From Viscum album (lineage: Eukaryota > Streptophyta > Magnoliopsida > Santalales > Viscaceae), in NCBI GenBank assembly GCA_963277665.1, contig OY728153.1, forward strand, positions 270,170,250-270,234,249: 64,000 nt of DNA, written 5' to 3'. The notes beneath the pieces are model-generated. The model was not told the origin of the DNA, did no database searches, and saw only the letters and a program-made list of their open reading frames with translations. Of this stretch, positions 1 through 13,500 are shown piece after piece (the first letter of the stretch is position 1; the number at the start of each line of letters is the position of its first letter). A program made the position numbers and the translations under genes.

Positions 1-1489
1 AGGTGTTGGTGTACTTGTGACCTTGGGAATACTAATTAAGCTATTGTGTAACACTCCCCTTATATCAGGTCTATGTTCATCCTGAACTTAAACTACATGC
101 ACTTTGGTCAAATCTGTACATCCATAAAATTTAACCTTTTATGGTCCAAATTGAAAGACTCTAAACTACTAGTTAAAGAGACATAAAACTTTTCAGGCTC
201 AAAAACTACAAAGGGAAGTCTAAGAAAAAGTAATTTTTTTCTCTCTAAACTATTTATCTCTACATTTTAGGTAAAAGTTAGATAATAAATAAAAAAATAA
301 TTAAATCTCATGGGTCCCGTATTCTAGCCCTAGTAAATGTTGATCCATGCTCACTGGACCCCTTAGTCCAGAAAAAAGTTAGAGTAATGATTTTTCACAT
401 CTTCTATCCATGAAAATGTGTTCACTAGGTAGTGAAACAACTTTTAGGGTTCCCAAACGCTTCTTGAATATTACATTTTCCACTAGTCACATTCATGTAT
501 TCAAAGTTTTATTTTAAACTCAAAAATTCCTTGAGTTAAAAAACTTATCCTAAATCCCAATAGACTTATGTTAGGTTCCAACCTATAGTGTATTGGTAAC
601 AAGGATTGAATACACTAAAGTAGACCCAATATTATTTTTTAATGAATAACGTAACACCTCACATCTTGTTCCTAGTGGGTTTCTTGGCTAGAGGAAAGGC
701 CCCCCTTAAATCAACATGATATTCCCCTAGTTGCATTAAATACTAATTTCCACCATTATTAATTGATGACCTATATCCACTAGCCCCCATATTAAGTTGA
801 CTTAAATAGTCCTATACCATTATTTACAATTCCCATAACTAGAATATTTATGTAAATTCTACATACTCAATGTTGTGCAACCATGTACTGTACCCATTCT
901 CGAAGTATGAATGTGATATTTCAATCCCAAAACTTTTGGTGTCCCACATCATGTGACCGGAAACCTCATGGTTTATATCCTATTCCTTCAAACCATAAAC
1001 TAAACTACTCAAGGGTTCCAAAACTCTTCATGGATAGATATTTTATCCATATCCCATTCCATCATCCAAATGATTGAATCTTTACAAATACTTCACAGAC
1101 CTTGGAAAAGGGTGGGTAAACCTATGATCGACCATGCATGTACTCCCTAAGGGATCATACATAAGGTACTTTTACCTATTAACTATAAGCATCTCCTCAT
1201 AATAGAAAAATACTTACGATCCTTGTGAGCCCAAAAAAAATCATGGTAGAAATTTTCATCTTAGGGTGTTTTGTGATTATCCCCGACATGTATGAAAAAT
1301 TCTATATTCAATGGTTTAAACTCCTAGAAAATTTATTTACAAAACCCATATTCCAACTATCCAAGTGGATTTGGTTTCCCTAATACTACACCACCATACA
1401 TCAAATCAGATCTCTGCAAGGATTTTGTTAGTCATAAAACATCATGGATAACCATAATCTCTAATTTATACAAGAAGAAGTTTTTCAAA
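1..1489. other. AT-rich intergenic DNA, no gene recognised
   Basis: I see no coding homology, terminal repeat or RNA gene here. Open frames are short and look like chance. The composition resembles old, decayed repeat DNA with many short CCC or CCT tracts. Confidence 0.5.
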
Positions 1490-1619
1490 ACCCTTAATGG
1501 AAATTCATTCATTATAATATAAATTAAAAATGAAGGGTAGAAGAACCCTTCAAGGATAATCATTATTTAGAATCCCATCAAGGATACAGGGTTCCCGAAT
1601 CTAATCTAAACACCCATCC

Positions 1620-1850
1620 TTCATAATCAATAATAGATGGTCTGATTTAGAAGACCCTAAACTAAAAAAATGAAGGTATGAGCTAGAATACCCAAAACAA
1701 CATAAATAAATGGTCCTAGATGGAAGACACTAAACTATAATAACAAATTTTATGATATAGAAGAACCTAAAAAATAATAACAAATGGTCTGATATGGAAT
1801 TCCCTAAACTAAAATGGTAGTCTATTTTGCAAGACCTTAAATAGATAATT
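1620..1850. repeat. Degenerate ~38-bp tandem repeat
   Basis: A phrase of the form AATGGTCTGATATGGAAGAC followed by CCTAAACTA recurs in altered form at about 1635, 1710, 1752, 1785 and 1815, roughly every 36-55 bases. It looks like an old minisatellite with units well diverged. The surrounding 1490-1960 shares the ACCCTT/AAGGGT vocabulary. It has no coding potential. Confidence 0.45.
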
Positions 1851-2438
1851 GAAATATAAATAATACTTGTTGGGTTGAAAACCCTTAAAGGGAACCCTGT
1901 GAAATATTTGGGACTCTTCTCGCTAGACACCCACTTTTTTTGTGAGCTAGGAAATATTGAGAATTTATGAAATATAAAAGGCATAAAACTTTCTAGGAAA
2001 AAAACCCATAAAGGGAGGACTAATAAAAATTTATTCCCATGAAAGATAATATTTAACTATATGAAAATTAGGTAATAGTTAGGGTAATATAAAATAAAAT
2101 GTACAAAGCTTATAGGGGTCACTATCTATCCCCAACAAAAATAGATATATGTTCTCTAGGTCCATTGACAAATGAAAAAATCAGAACAACCTCTCTATAT
2201 GAGACACACCTAGGAAAAATTCATCATCATTAGGATATACAAAAAAGTGTCATATATTTACCTTATAAACAGATGCTTTTCAATATGAATGAATCTAATT
2301 CAAAGGGGGAATTTTTTTGACACCACAAAACATGTTCTAAAAACATTAACATGGAAAGAAACATGTGATGAGTGATACATAATGACATGATCTAATGATT
2401 CTTGGGATGTGTGAATTATTTAAATTAATTAAAGGAGT

Positions 2439-2512
2439 ATTATTATTATTATTATTATTATGGGTTTATAACAATAACCACAACAATAATAATAATAATA
2501 ATAATAATAATA
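2439..2512. repeat. Inverted pair of trinucleotide microsatellites (TAT)n / (AAT)n
   Basis: A run of about seven ATT/TAT units (2439-2460) is followed after ~20 bases by about ten AAT units (2481-2511). The two runs are reverse complements, so the locus can fold into a long AT hairpin. The open frame across it encodes only Leu and Asn runs and is not a gene. Confidence 0.8.
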
Positions 2513-2679
2513 AGAAAACTAAAATAAAAATGGTAATTGTCCATTTTCTCCAAGCATGGGCATATCGTGTGATGAAAAAACGATGTTACACACTATCTTA
2601 TTCAACTTCATGTTGTTGGAGTTTCAACTTTCATATCATCAATATAATGGATATTGTGTGATAATAGAACCTCGAGGTC

Positions 2680-2700
2680 ATGAGATGGCCCACATCTCAT
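2680..2700. repeat. Short perfect inverted repeat
   Basis: ATGAGATG at 2680-2687 pairs with CATCTCAT at 2693-2700 around a five-base loop. It is the only GC-balanced hairpin in this AT-rich stretch. No function is assigned and it may be chance. Confidence 0.4.
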
Positions 2701-3477
2701 CTCCCAGATTGGAATAGAGAACTTCCATTACTCTATGATATATCAGAGGGCATGTTGGAATATCACAATATGGAGTACACAAACATGTTAAATGTAGAGA
2801 TTATGTGATTTTGTGAAGCCTAAAAATAGATTATTAGGACACATAATGCTGCAAGGATGGAAAATGGATGGAATTAGGGTGGGAAACACTCAGTTCTTGG
2901 GGAACAGTCTGGAAGGACATTTCATGTACAAGCATACATCATGTGAAACAGAGAAGCATGATAAGTGTATTTAATGCATTTATTTTTGGGTGTTTTTATG
3001 AATTGATTTTGTATTTAAAAGAATAATATTTCCAATTTTTGAATATATTGACTTGTTTTATGTTTAATATAAGGATTAAAGTAATATTTTAAATAGGAAT
3101 AAAGAGGGGTGAAATTACGAGCTTAAATACCCTTTACAATGCTTCACTTTTCTTGCAACATAACACCTGATTTTTAAGGAAGAAAAAAGATGAAAAAACT
3201 GAAGTAGAATGATTACACACCATGTAATTCAATTACAAGTAATGAATTTTTCAATAAGAATTAGCTTTGTAGGACAAGTCGCGATGAGATTTCATAGTGT
3301 GAAGAAAAGTTACACATTATGAATCCCAGTTACATGATGTGAAAGGATTCAAAGTTCATGAGAGATTAAAAAAGATTCAAAAATAATAGAGAAAACTTGT
3401 ATAGGGATTACACATTGTGACTTTATTGGCGAGCATAAAAATAAATGCGGCATGGGCTGAGGGTGATATGGGATTTT

Positions 3478-3665
3478 CTATAAAAGTATCTCCTTGACTG
3501 CTCTTCCAAGATAATCTGGGACCAGTAGGAGAAAGAGCGAAATTTATAGAGTTCTAGATGATGGATTAACAATCCAGGGGTCCCACTTCGCCACTATTCT
3601 TCATAGTCTTTCTTCTTCGGGTTCCCATACTGATCATTCTCATCATGCCTAGAAAGGGTGAGTAG
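3478..3665 (+). promoter_or_regulatory. Isolated promoter-like segment (TATA plus leader plus GT donor-like site)
   Basis: A good plant TATA box (CTATAAAAGT, 3478-3487) is followed by about 170 bases of higher GC with pyrimidine-rich tracts and an ATG whose short frame runs into a donor-like GGTGAGTAG near 3657-3665. The layout resembles the R/U5 part of an LTR or a first exon. I find no downstream coding sequence and no second copy in the window. It is either an LTR relic or the promoter of something outside my recognition. Confidence 0.3.
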
Positions 3666-5700
3666 TTTCCTTAGTGTTGGGTGATGTGATTACATGGGTA
3701 TGTGTTTCTAGGTATTATTTTCAATATTCTATTCCTATTTTGGATTACTGCAAGCTGTTTATTCAATTCTGAATCTCTTTCTTTTTTTATTGTATGACTA
3801 TTGATGTGTTATGAGGTTGTTTATTTAATTCCATCAATTAATTGATATATTTTTTGAATTAAATTTATACCATCTATATTAGTTATCTTTAAATATGGTT
3901 TGGGTCACCTATTTCTATGATTGAATATAGTAGATGACCATTCAAATGGTGAAATAATAGAATTCATGTAGGCTACCTAGACCAAGGATCCCTACTGACC
4001 TAATTCCAACACCAAATTTGAATAAATATTTTATCAACTGAATCCCTAGCACAAGAACACAAAATTCACTAAACCTAGGATGCATCCCATATTGATATTC
4101 ACCCCAATCAATCCTGCTATTTTTTTCATTTATTAAAAAAATTAAACAATTGCAATTTTAGTTTTCTTAATTAATTTAGAACATACGATCCGTACCTATG
4201 GATTCTATAATCGAACTTTCTAAATACTACATCTTTAGTATGGTTGACTGATTTTAATAAACAAATAAATTTATTTAGCCCTGTAAGAATTTAATGATGC
4301 CCTTCAGGATATCAAAGAACCATACTCACTTGGGTAGATGAATAGTAGAATGTCAGGTTTAATCTCCATATAAAGAAGTTTGATTGAACTACTAAAGAAT
4401 ATATACAGTATGTGACAATTAGAATAATAAAATTTTTGAACGATTACTACTGTACATGGTAACAGTTTTGAAAATAATGAGTTTTATGAATAACCTATGC
4501 ATGAGGAAGCTTCATATCACATGAATAAAACTCTAGATATGGATTAAACAACTATAAAAGGCCTCTATATAAGGTTACATGATCATGAAAATCCAAGTGC
4601 GTGAATTAGTGATTCCAAGTATTTTGATGTCACTTGAAGAACACCAAAACATCTATGTTTCTAAGATATCTTTCAAAACAACATTATTTATGGATCTAAG
4701 GTGAGTATGTTGGTGTGAGGAATGAAGAATTTTATTTATTGAAAACACCACCTTTCTTGGATGTGAAGAGGAAATGTTACACTTCATATATAAATACTAA
4801 AAGTAGATTGATATTTCAAGGAATCTTCTATTCAGGAGAATAGTGATCTCATTTTCCATGAAAAATAGAGCATTGTGATCCCACATAAGAGTTATATAAA
4901 GAAGCTTATGTGAAGATGAAATCCTGAAATAATTCACAAAAATAGATAAGGCATCATATAATCTATCAAGAAAAGGGATAAGGAATTTCATAACCTATCA
5001 CATAAAGGACTATGATACCATGAGAGATTTATGATCTTAAAAAGATAAAACTAAAATCTCAAGTATATACACCATTATTTGAACATGTAAGTGAGTGTTT
5101 ATAATAATATTTCCTTTTTTAAGAAGGATATTGAATTATCGCATACCATGTTATGTGAGAAAATGTGAATATGAACTTTATGTATAGATATTATCAAACT
5201 CTGAAGAGTTTATTTAATGAACCATGAAAGACAAGAATGATTAACTCTCAAGAATCAATGATTCATATCTATATGATGGAAGTATACAACACACATATGC
5301 AATATTATTGTACACATGAGATTATCTATGCTTCACTTGGTACCATTGTATAAAGAGAATATGTATTCCAAAAATGGGTTTCATTGGAATGATAATTGAA
5401 GTCTACATCAGACTCCATCACTTGACCCATTTATGCGATCACATGATGATTTAAAGTTCATGAAATTCCCTTATGTAAACCATGGGATACGTAACACCTT
5501 CAAGATACTTGGGTTAGGTGATGATTTGAAATAGGAAAACTCACACCCTTATTCATGTGTTTCCCTGGATCATGCAAAACCAATATCACAATTCCTTCAT
5601 GTGAAATGGGGTGTGGGAAATGCGAACCCTTCGACATGCGACCTTGCAAAAAAACCTATGATACAAGTCAAACCCCTTATTACATGATTAATTCAACCAT
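3666..5700. other. AT-rich DNA, no gene recognised
   Basis: No coding homology was seen. From about 4560 onwards the motif CATGTGA and its complement become frequent, grading into the repeat field that follows. Confidence 0.45.
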
Positions 5701-7640
5701 ATTAGGATTTTTACTCTATATCATTAGTGCATATGTCTTGGACATGCCCCCTTGATCATGTGATGGCCTTATATGCCTTTGATCATGTGACCCCCTTTAT
5801 GTGATCACATAACACATTGAACATCAAGGGATGCCCATCCAGAGTCACAAACAAGCCGATCAACTATACATCATAATGATCACATGCCATCATGAGGTCT
5901 AATATTGATCACACAATACCTTTAAGGAAAATTGATGGAAAAAACAATATGGTTTATAAAATAAAAACTGAAAGGGAGGAATCTTCATGTGTGTGAGTTG
6001 CACTGATTTTCATGCGAATGGTTTATATGTTCCATGTGACCAGTCCATTGATCTCAGAAAGTCCCTAGGGACATTCCCACCTCATCATGTGAATTCTTAT
6101 GTACATGTCATATTTATCATGAAAGGGATATCTAACGTGTTTGTTCGAACATGTGACACCCTAATAGAAAACTGATGGGAAATCTATATAGAATTTATAA
6201 AGTAAAAACTAAAAAGGTTGAAGCTTCATATGAAGGGAGTCCAATTTATTTTCATGTGAAGGGAAGATGTGTTACACATGAATAGTTCATTGATCATGTG
6301 GAAACCCTTGATGACATATCAAGATTTTCAAGTGAATGCTATTGGACTTTTCACCTTCGTAATGCAAAGGATCTCAAACATGTCCATTTGATCATGTGAT
6401 TCCCTAATGAAAAAATGATGGGCGAACATCATAGTATTTGTAAAATAAAATCTAGAAAAGATTTCACATTTATGAAAAGGAGAGTTATACTATTTCTCAT
6501 GCAAAGTGGCTTTGCACTTCATGTTATCAGTTTTCTAGTCACATAAAGGCCCCTCGACATTCTAGTTTGATCTCACAAAGGACCCCAAACATGTCATCCT
6601 ATTCTTGAAAAGGCCCTTTGGTATGTCGATTTGATTATAAAAAACCCCTTTGACAAGCCAGGGGTTTAGAAATATGGAAATTATGGAGGGACCTTGTGGT
6701 ATCTATTTATGATGTGACATGATGATGACATAATGGATGAACCATGGTGGGTTTATAAAAAACACATGATATGATACTACCTCCACTAACTCAAGACCAT
6801 ATATGGGATTATATAAATATGAAAATCATCATTGACTCAGGTCAACAAAAGCTATAACCAACCCAATATAGAAAAGACACACACATGGGAGTGTAGAGGT
6901 GAGAGTAGACTTCTTAGAGCGTAGTACCACAAAATCACAGGAGTCTTCCACCAAGTAAACATAGGGAATGAATTAAGAGATTAAATGGTTTGTTTATATG
7001 ATTTAAGTGATAAATACACCGATTAAGTGAATAAATCCCATCATTCCATTCATACCATGCGAAGTAGTTTTCACATGTCGACTTTGACATATGAGGCCTT
7101 AATAATCCAGAACCTAATGAACATTAGGTGTTTATATGATTAATGGATGAAGGATAAAGAATCATGATATGAATACAAATATTATATTTTTCATGTGAAT
7201 GGGGTTATTTACCTTGCATAAAATATTAATTATTCACATAGATGTTCCTAGATATTTCAGGATAATCATGCGAAAGCCTTTTAGAAATGCCAGACAGATC
7301 ATGGGAAGTCCTCTCGACGTGTCAAATGGTTCATGAAAAGTCCTCCATAAATTTCAAATAGTTCTGATGAATTCCTCCAAACATGTCTTACAAATCATGA
7401 GATGAGCTTTGGACATATCATCCAAGTCACATGATTCCCTCTGGATATTTCATGCTGATCAAGAGAAGTCCTCTGGACATGTTAGCTAGTTCATGTGATG
7501 TCCTATAGACCTGTTATCTCAATCACATGACAACCCTCATAAATGCCATCATTTATTACGCAAAGATCCATATATATTTGAATAAGATACCTTTGTACAT
7601 GTCAAGAAGATGCCCTGGACATGCCAGTCTGACTATCCGA
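5700..7640. repeat. Diverged satellite-like field with 32-bp units
   Basis: The whole stretch is built from variants of a unit reading roughly TCATGTGAAGTCCTCTGGAC followed by ATGTCA and a short spacer. In the best-preserved block (7266-7555) successive TCATG/TCACATG anchors lie at 7266, 7299, 7331, 7363, 7395, 7427, 7459, 7491 and 7523. Seven of the eight steps are exactly 32 and one is 33. A second block at 6537-6664 has four units starting at 6537, 6569, 6601 and 6633. Elsewhere spacing is irregular (22-35 bases). Unit sequences differ greatly although spacing is kept. Open frames inside are chance. Confidence 0.7.
5910..6560. repeat. ~241-bp higher-order repeat, about 2.5 copies
   Basis: A block containing a CCTAATAGAAAACTGATGGG-like phrase followed by TTTATAAAATAAAAACTGAA recurs with its AT-rich part at 5951, 6191 and 6434 (steps of about 241 bases). 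Each is followed by a TTCATGTG...TTTTCATGNGAA stretch. It sits inside the 32-bp field, so monomers seem to have been amplified once as a larger block. Confidence 0.6.
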
Positions 7641-10600
7641 GGCATATCAACCTTGTCCAATAGGAATACTCAGACACATTCCCTTAAACTAGATAAACCC
7701 CAAACTATGAGTCTTTTATTATGAATTACCCCTTCACATGGGAAGTTTCAAAAATAGACTAGGGATATGCACTCATTATGATATCCTCATGATACTCATA
7801 GTCCCCGACCTCTATATTTTAGAGGGTAAGGATCTGATATGTTTTAATGGGTATCCCCCTAGGTGTAAGACCCTCTATATCCCAAACATTCTAGTTCATG
7901 GGAACCAAAATCTATTATTAGCCTATCATCCTTACTTTTCCATTAGCATACAGGGAATAAGATTATACCCAAGAATCTAATTTGGTGCAAGTCCCTAATA
8001 TTCCATTTACTCTAGTTCATAGAACCCGACACCTGTGGATATACCATTCTTCTTCATCTATCAAGATATTGATAAGTTAATTGAACTACAAGTAATATAA
8101 TTTATAGTACAATTATGGTATGTAGAACACCTTCCTATGTGTTGAGATCCATATCAAACACTCCATTTGGTACTCCTAAATTCATAACTTATGTATCCAT
8201 ATGCAGTGAATTTGATTACTTGATATCCCTTGTTTCTCACACCAAGCATGACTTGTGTTTAATTATGGATTTACAACAATCATATCACCAGAATCATAAA
8301 ATTCCTCCAATCATGGAAACCTAGTGTGTAAGACCTATTAAATTAGATGATGAAAATGACTCCATACATGGGTGTCCACCTTGGTGTATGTCTTGAAGGC
8401 ATTTCTATATTGGTAAACTATTGGGAAATTACCCTCATGGGTACAAATTTTCTATCCCCACCCATTAGCAAGTTTAAAGATGATTGATATATGAATAATT
8501 TGATTCTTATTATAAGAATGATACATAGGATTCCTTCCTAAGACTCTATCTCCATACCTGACACCTAAGTTACCTCATAAAATTCCTTTCCACATGACGT
8601 TATACTGCATATCTTGGACCTAAATGAGCAACATGGGTTTTGATTCCTGTTCACACAGGATATATAGGATGACTCTTCAAGGTTCAATTCCATCATAGAA
8701 ACATTAATCGCCTTCCTTGATAGAAGTAAACTACAATGTTCGTTTTTATGTGGAATCAAAACACAAGTAGCCACTCATTATTAAGAAATGATAGGAAATA
8801 GACGGATAACCTTTGTTACATATATATAGTCCAATTAATATAAACCACTTTATATGTAGATGGATTAAAAACCCAATCATTTTAGTAGCATATCCAATAC
8901 CATATCTGGATCTATATGTGATTATTGAAAAATGCCTCAATCTATAAGAGAGTCCCGAGTAGACTATAATTCCGCCCAAAAGTGTGTGATGAGACTGTCC
9001 ACCCACCAAATTTAAAAATGTGACTTCCTAAGTGTCATTATGTTTGAAAACCCAAGATACCACAAGACTTTGGAATAAAGTCCCATGATTGGTTGCATAT
9101 ATGGGTGATTTTGGGATTTTCCATGAGAAATGAAAATGTTGTCCTCAATTTGAATTATTGGGCAACCATAATCAAACCCCCAATCAATTGTTGGCCCTTA
9201 ATTTTCATCAGAATAAAAGATAGTGAACTCAATGTGAATATGGAAATAATTACCTGATATGAAATTGATGTGAGGGTTTTTTCATGAAAACATTAATCAA
9301 TAATTTAATCCCTAAGAGAAATGAAATATAAAAGTCCCTGGATTTTCTATCGAGGAGGTTGCAATTTCAGTTGCAAAGCTGTCACTTTTGTTTTGTTTAT
9401 CTTCAAAAGATGAGAAATTTTATGGATTTGATTAAAAATTATAAAACAGAATATAAATATAAAAAAAATTTAAATAAAATTCAATAAAAATACTGAAAAT
9501 TGATAGTAAATAAAATGGTTTTAAAATCAAAACAAAAACAATGGTTTTGGACAAGCTTTAACCTCTAGGGAACTCACCTCTTCCTTGTTTAAAATTATTT
9601 TCCAATTGATTCTCTCAATGACTACCCAAATACCTCTTGATAAAAACCTTATTTTTCAAGGATATCATATCAATAACTCAATATTACTGTTTCCCATCCT
9701 ATAAAAGTGATTCAATTACTTGAATACCTCCAGGAAATCAAACCTAATTAGAATCACTATGCTCAATGACAAGATCCAACCAAAGAAATTTAAATAGTTA
9801 AATCAACTATTTTACTTAATAGATTGGGAAACCATAAAAAAAAAGTTGAAAATATATTAAAGAAATAAAACAACCACTTTAATTAAATATATATATGTTC
9901 AAGATAGATTAAACAGACATTACACATGAAGTTCAAAACTCTTAAGAGAGTGTCCGTCAGTTGTCGCCATCCACATCCACTTGGTGCTTAGCCTCACATC
10001 GCTTGAGCAGCCCCAAATTCTCCATTATAGAATTAATGCACAAAATATTAATAATTATATATATCTCAATCTCTACCTTACTCTATCAATCCATAAACAC
10101 ACTTTGGAATGATGAGGAGATGGAAGTATATTGAGAAGGAGGGCCGAAAATCTGTTGTCCAGATTCTCTATTACCAAAGTTAACCCAATTTTCAATACCT
10201 TCCTTACTAAATTTATCTCTGGTATATTTTATATATTTTTTATAACTTTTCTATTATATCTAATCTATAAGTATCATAATCTTTTAACATGTGGTGAATA
10301 ATATATGATTTTATTACTAATATAATCTATTTCTTCCCAAAGTGACATATAAAATTCCACTTTATTGACCCTTTCAAAGAATTATTTAATGAGATAATTT
10401 TCAATTTATAATTACCATGAATATGAAAAATTGAGTTATATTTCAAATAAAATTATAATAAATGAATTTGGAAACATTTAGGTAGAGTTATCTTCTATTG
10501 AATGAGTTGGGGCCCATCCTGTCAGCCTGAAAAGTTTTCCACAAAGACTGATTTTTAGCCTTTAGAAGGTAGAATCAACTCTTTTCCCAGTTAAGAAATA

Positions 10601-12390
10601 TGTATAAAAAAAATATAGGAATAAAAAAAATCAATTTATTTGGATATGTATGTTAAAAGATATTCTTGAAATACATAAGTGATTAAAAATTGTTAAAATT
10701 ATAGAATTGTGTAATATTTAATTTCAATCTCAAAACATGCCTAAAATAAGAAATAATGAAATTTTGAATAAAATATTTAATTATTGAGGTTTAAATAATT
10801 GAAATAAAAATGATAAATAGTTAAATTATTATCTATATCAATTACACCACACAAAGTACTTGGAATCATGGGCAAGTGAACATCAACATCAAATCAAGAA
10901 AAATGGAAATCACACACTAATGAGGTTCACCAATTTATCAACAAGAAACAAAAGATATCATGTCTCATAAAAAATATATTTCAAATTATCAATTCAAATC
11001 ATCCAATCCAATTCCAATTATTTTCTCCACCTGTCCACACAACACACTTACCTCACATAGATTTTCTCTCAATGCCCAAATATGGATTTTGTCATCCAAA
11101 CTCATGAAAGAATCACCATAGACATGAATTTTTTTTTACATCTCCACCTAATGTAGTCCAAGAACATATTATTATCATGAATACTTTTTAATGTTGTTTT
11201 TTGGATTAAGGTGAATAGGTTTCAAATGTGAAAAATTATGAGGCTAAAAAAGGAGGGTTTGGCTCTTTTTGAATAAAAACTTCATGATTCTAATTTTCCC
11301 TCATGTATGGTACCCTCCTTAATCTCCTCCAAATAAAATGTGCTATGAGAATCTCTGATAATCTATTTTCCATCACAATACATAAATATTTTAGAATAAA
11401 AAATCACATTTTTCTTCTCTTTATTTGGGAAGCTCTAGATATGGAACAAGTTTATTCCATTTAGAGCTCTAGAGAGGCACAAATACATTTCTTTTAAGAG
11501 CTTCAGATGGGCATAGATTTCTGACAAATATTTTCCATAAATAAAACAATATCATAAAATTTTTAATATCTACCAAAAGAAACATAAAATGAGGTATAAA
11601 ACCATAATTCATCTCCCCCTACACTTAATTTTAACTAGATTATACATTTTAAGTTTTAGAAAAGGTTGAAAAGGGAAAATTGGCTTATAATTTGGCTAAC
11701 CTAATATGATATACATAGATACTAAGGGATTAAAATGATCAAATGTAAAAGGAATTCCAAATTAAAAATTATTATCATGAAAATGAGCCTTTTTAATTTA
11801 AAATAATTTCCTCAACCATTGCAATCACAAGTACACCAACCCTCATGTTTTTATAGAAATAAATAATGTCTTCATTCAAATAAGAAAAGATTATTTCTCT
11901 CAAGAAATGAGGTGAATGTGAAGATGATATCAAAATGGGTTCAGAAGCTTCACGATAATGAGATTTCAAAGAATAATATAGTGAGATATGTAATGACATT
12001 TAAATATTTGGGGACTTATTATGAAATTTCCAAATCATGAAGTTGAAAAAAGTTATTTTTTGCATTCATTTATGTTCAATTTCAATAGATCAATTGGTTC
12101 AATATTTTAAATGGGTTTTAAAACTACAAAATATCATCATTTAATATCACCATTTTAAAAAAAAAATTGAAAAGAAAACACATAGAATTTAAAAAATAAG
12201 AAAATAAACACACACAAAATTGAATGGAAAATTGAAAAAAAAAACAAAATAAAGCACACAAAATCATAATCTATCCATCATTTCCACCCACATTAATTTT
12301 TTTCTATGTACACATTATGAAAAAAATTATGTGAGAATGAAATTCATGAAATTTAGGACATAACATAGAAAGATTGAGAAGAAAAGATAC
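7641..12390. other. AT-rich DNA, no gene recognised
   Basis: I see no homologous coding sequence or paired terminal repeat. A slightly GC-richer patch at about 9945-10030 could be the R/U5 of a lost LTR, but I found no partner copy. The rest is long A or T tracts and short chance frames. Confidence 0.45.
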
Positions 12391-12399
12391 AACCTGCAT

Positions 12400-13500
12400 T
12401 CAATTGTATTTAGCATCATGAAAATAGATCTACTTTACTATGGGATCATGAAAATTATCTCTGAACAGTTTTAATCAATTCCCATTTACTAGGAATGGTT
12501 TCCTTTTGTATGGTTCTTTTATTTGTATTTCACCAAAAAGAAAAACAAGAGTAATAATGAATAGGACAGACCATTTGGAATGAGATTTACTTAAGAACAA
12601 CTTAAATCTGGAATCAAATAAAAAAAAATTATCTCATTTCTTTATGTTTTTGATGAGAATAATACCATTATGAAATAATTTGTTTCTTTCTTTATAAAAC
12701 TTGGAACTTCCATATGTATTATTTTTTATCTCCTCCATCTCCTATAAACAAAATTTTCTTTCTTTTACAACTGAAAACAGATTCATGTTACATGTTTTAA
12801 CATCCCAAAAATATTTGTTATCTAACTCTACTAGTTGGTGAATATATTTCCCATAGAATAATATAAATTGTGAAATTATAATTGGGGTTTTTAATTTTTT
12901 CCTATAGTCTAAAAGTGCATCATCTAATCTCGAACTTTAATCATTTCAATTTGGTTTCATAGTTTTTCCATAATTTGTTTGATTTCTCTTTAAAAAACTC
13001 ATAAATTCCATTTGTTTGAGGGTAATATGGTGTATAGAACCTTTTATTAACTCCATATTTGTTCAAAATTAATTCCTATTTCTTATTACAAAAGTGGTAA
13101 CCTTGATCCGTAATCAGAAACTTTGGAAATTCAAATCTTGAAAACAATTTTTTTTTCAAAAACATGGAAATGGTTTTGGCATCATTAGATCTCATGGGAA
13201 TAACCTCCACCAATATGGAGACATAATAAACAAAAATTAATCTATAAATATATCTAAAAGAATTGTAAAAAGGCCCCATGAAATCCATACCCAATACATC
13301 AAAGACATCACAAAAAAAGGTTTTTGTGGCATCTCATTCCTTTTAGAAACGTTCCCCTGAAATTGATAATTTTTATAGGTTCTAAAAAATTTAAAAGAAT
13401 CTATAAAAATGGTGGGACAATAAAAAATATAATCAATCACTTTTATGGTAGTTATTTGTGTACCAAAGTGTCGTCTATTTCTCAAAATTTGAGAAAAATT
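12400..13500 (-). pseudogene. Athila-like Ty3/gypsy integrase remnant
   Basis: On the minus strand a frame from 13294 down reads GMDFMGPF then YVSILVEVIP, ending near LITDQGYHFCNKK. This is the start of a retroviral-type integrase core as found in Athila-like plant gypsy elements, with the first and second catalytic Asp positions present (DFMGPF, TDQG). The overlapping frame 13485-13237 carries the zinc-binding lead-in (QGNVSKRNEMPQ). Further down to about 12400 a frameshifted tail still shows YYPQTNG. Stops and frame changes occur throughout. It would cleave LTR ends and join them to target DNA, but it is dead here. The lineage call rests on the GMDFMGPF style and on the neighbouring RNase H. 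Confidence 0.75.

Noticed and set aside
2395..2661. 88-residue frame with poly-Leu and poly-Asn
   Set aside because: The residues come from the trinucleotide microsatellites; there is no other support for a gene.
5555..6175. Two small Cys-containing plus-strand frames
   Set aside because: They lie in the repeat field, are not conserved between the 241-bp copies, and have frames broken in the other copies.
7260..7560. Regular 32-bp spacing looked at first like a CRISPR array
   Set aside because: There is no alternation of conserved repeats and unique spacers; the whole unit drifts, there are no cas genes, and all surroundings are plant retroelements.
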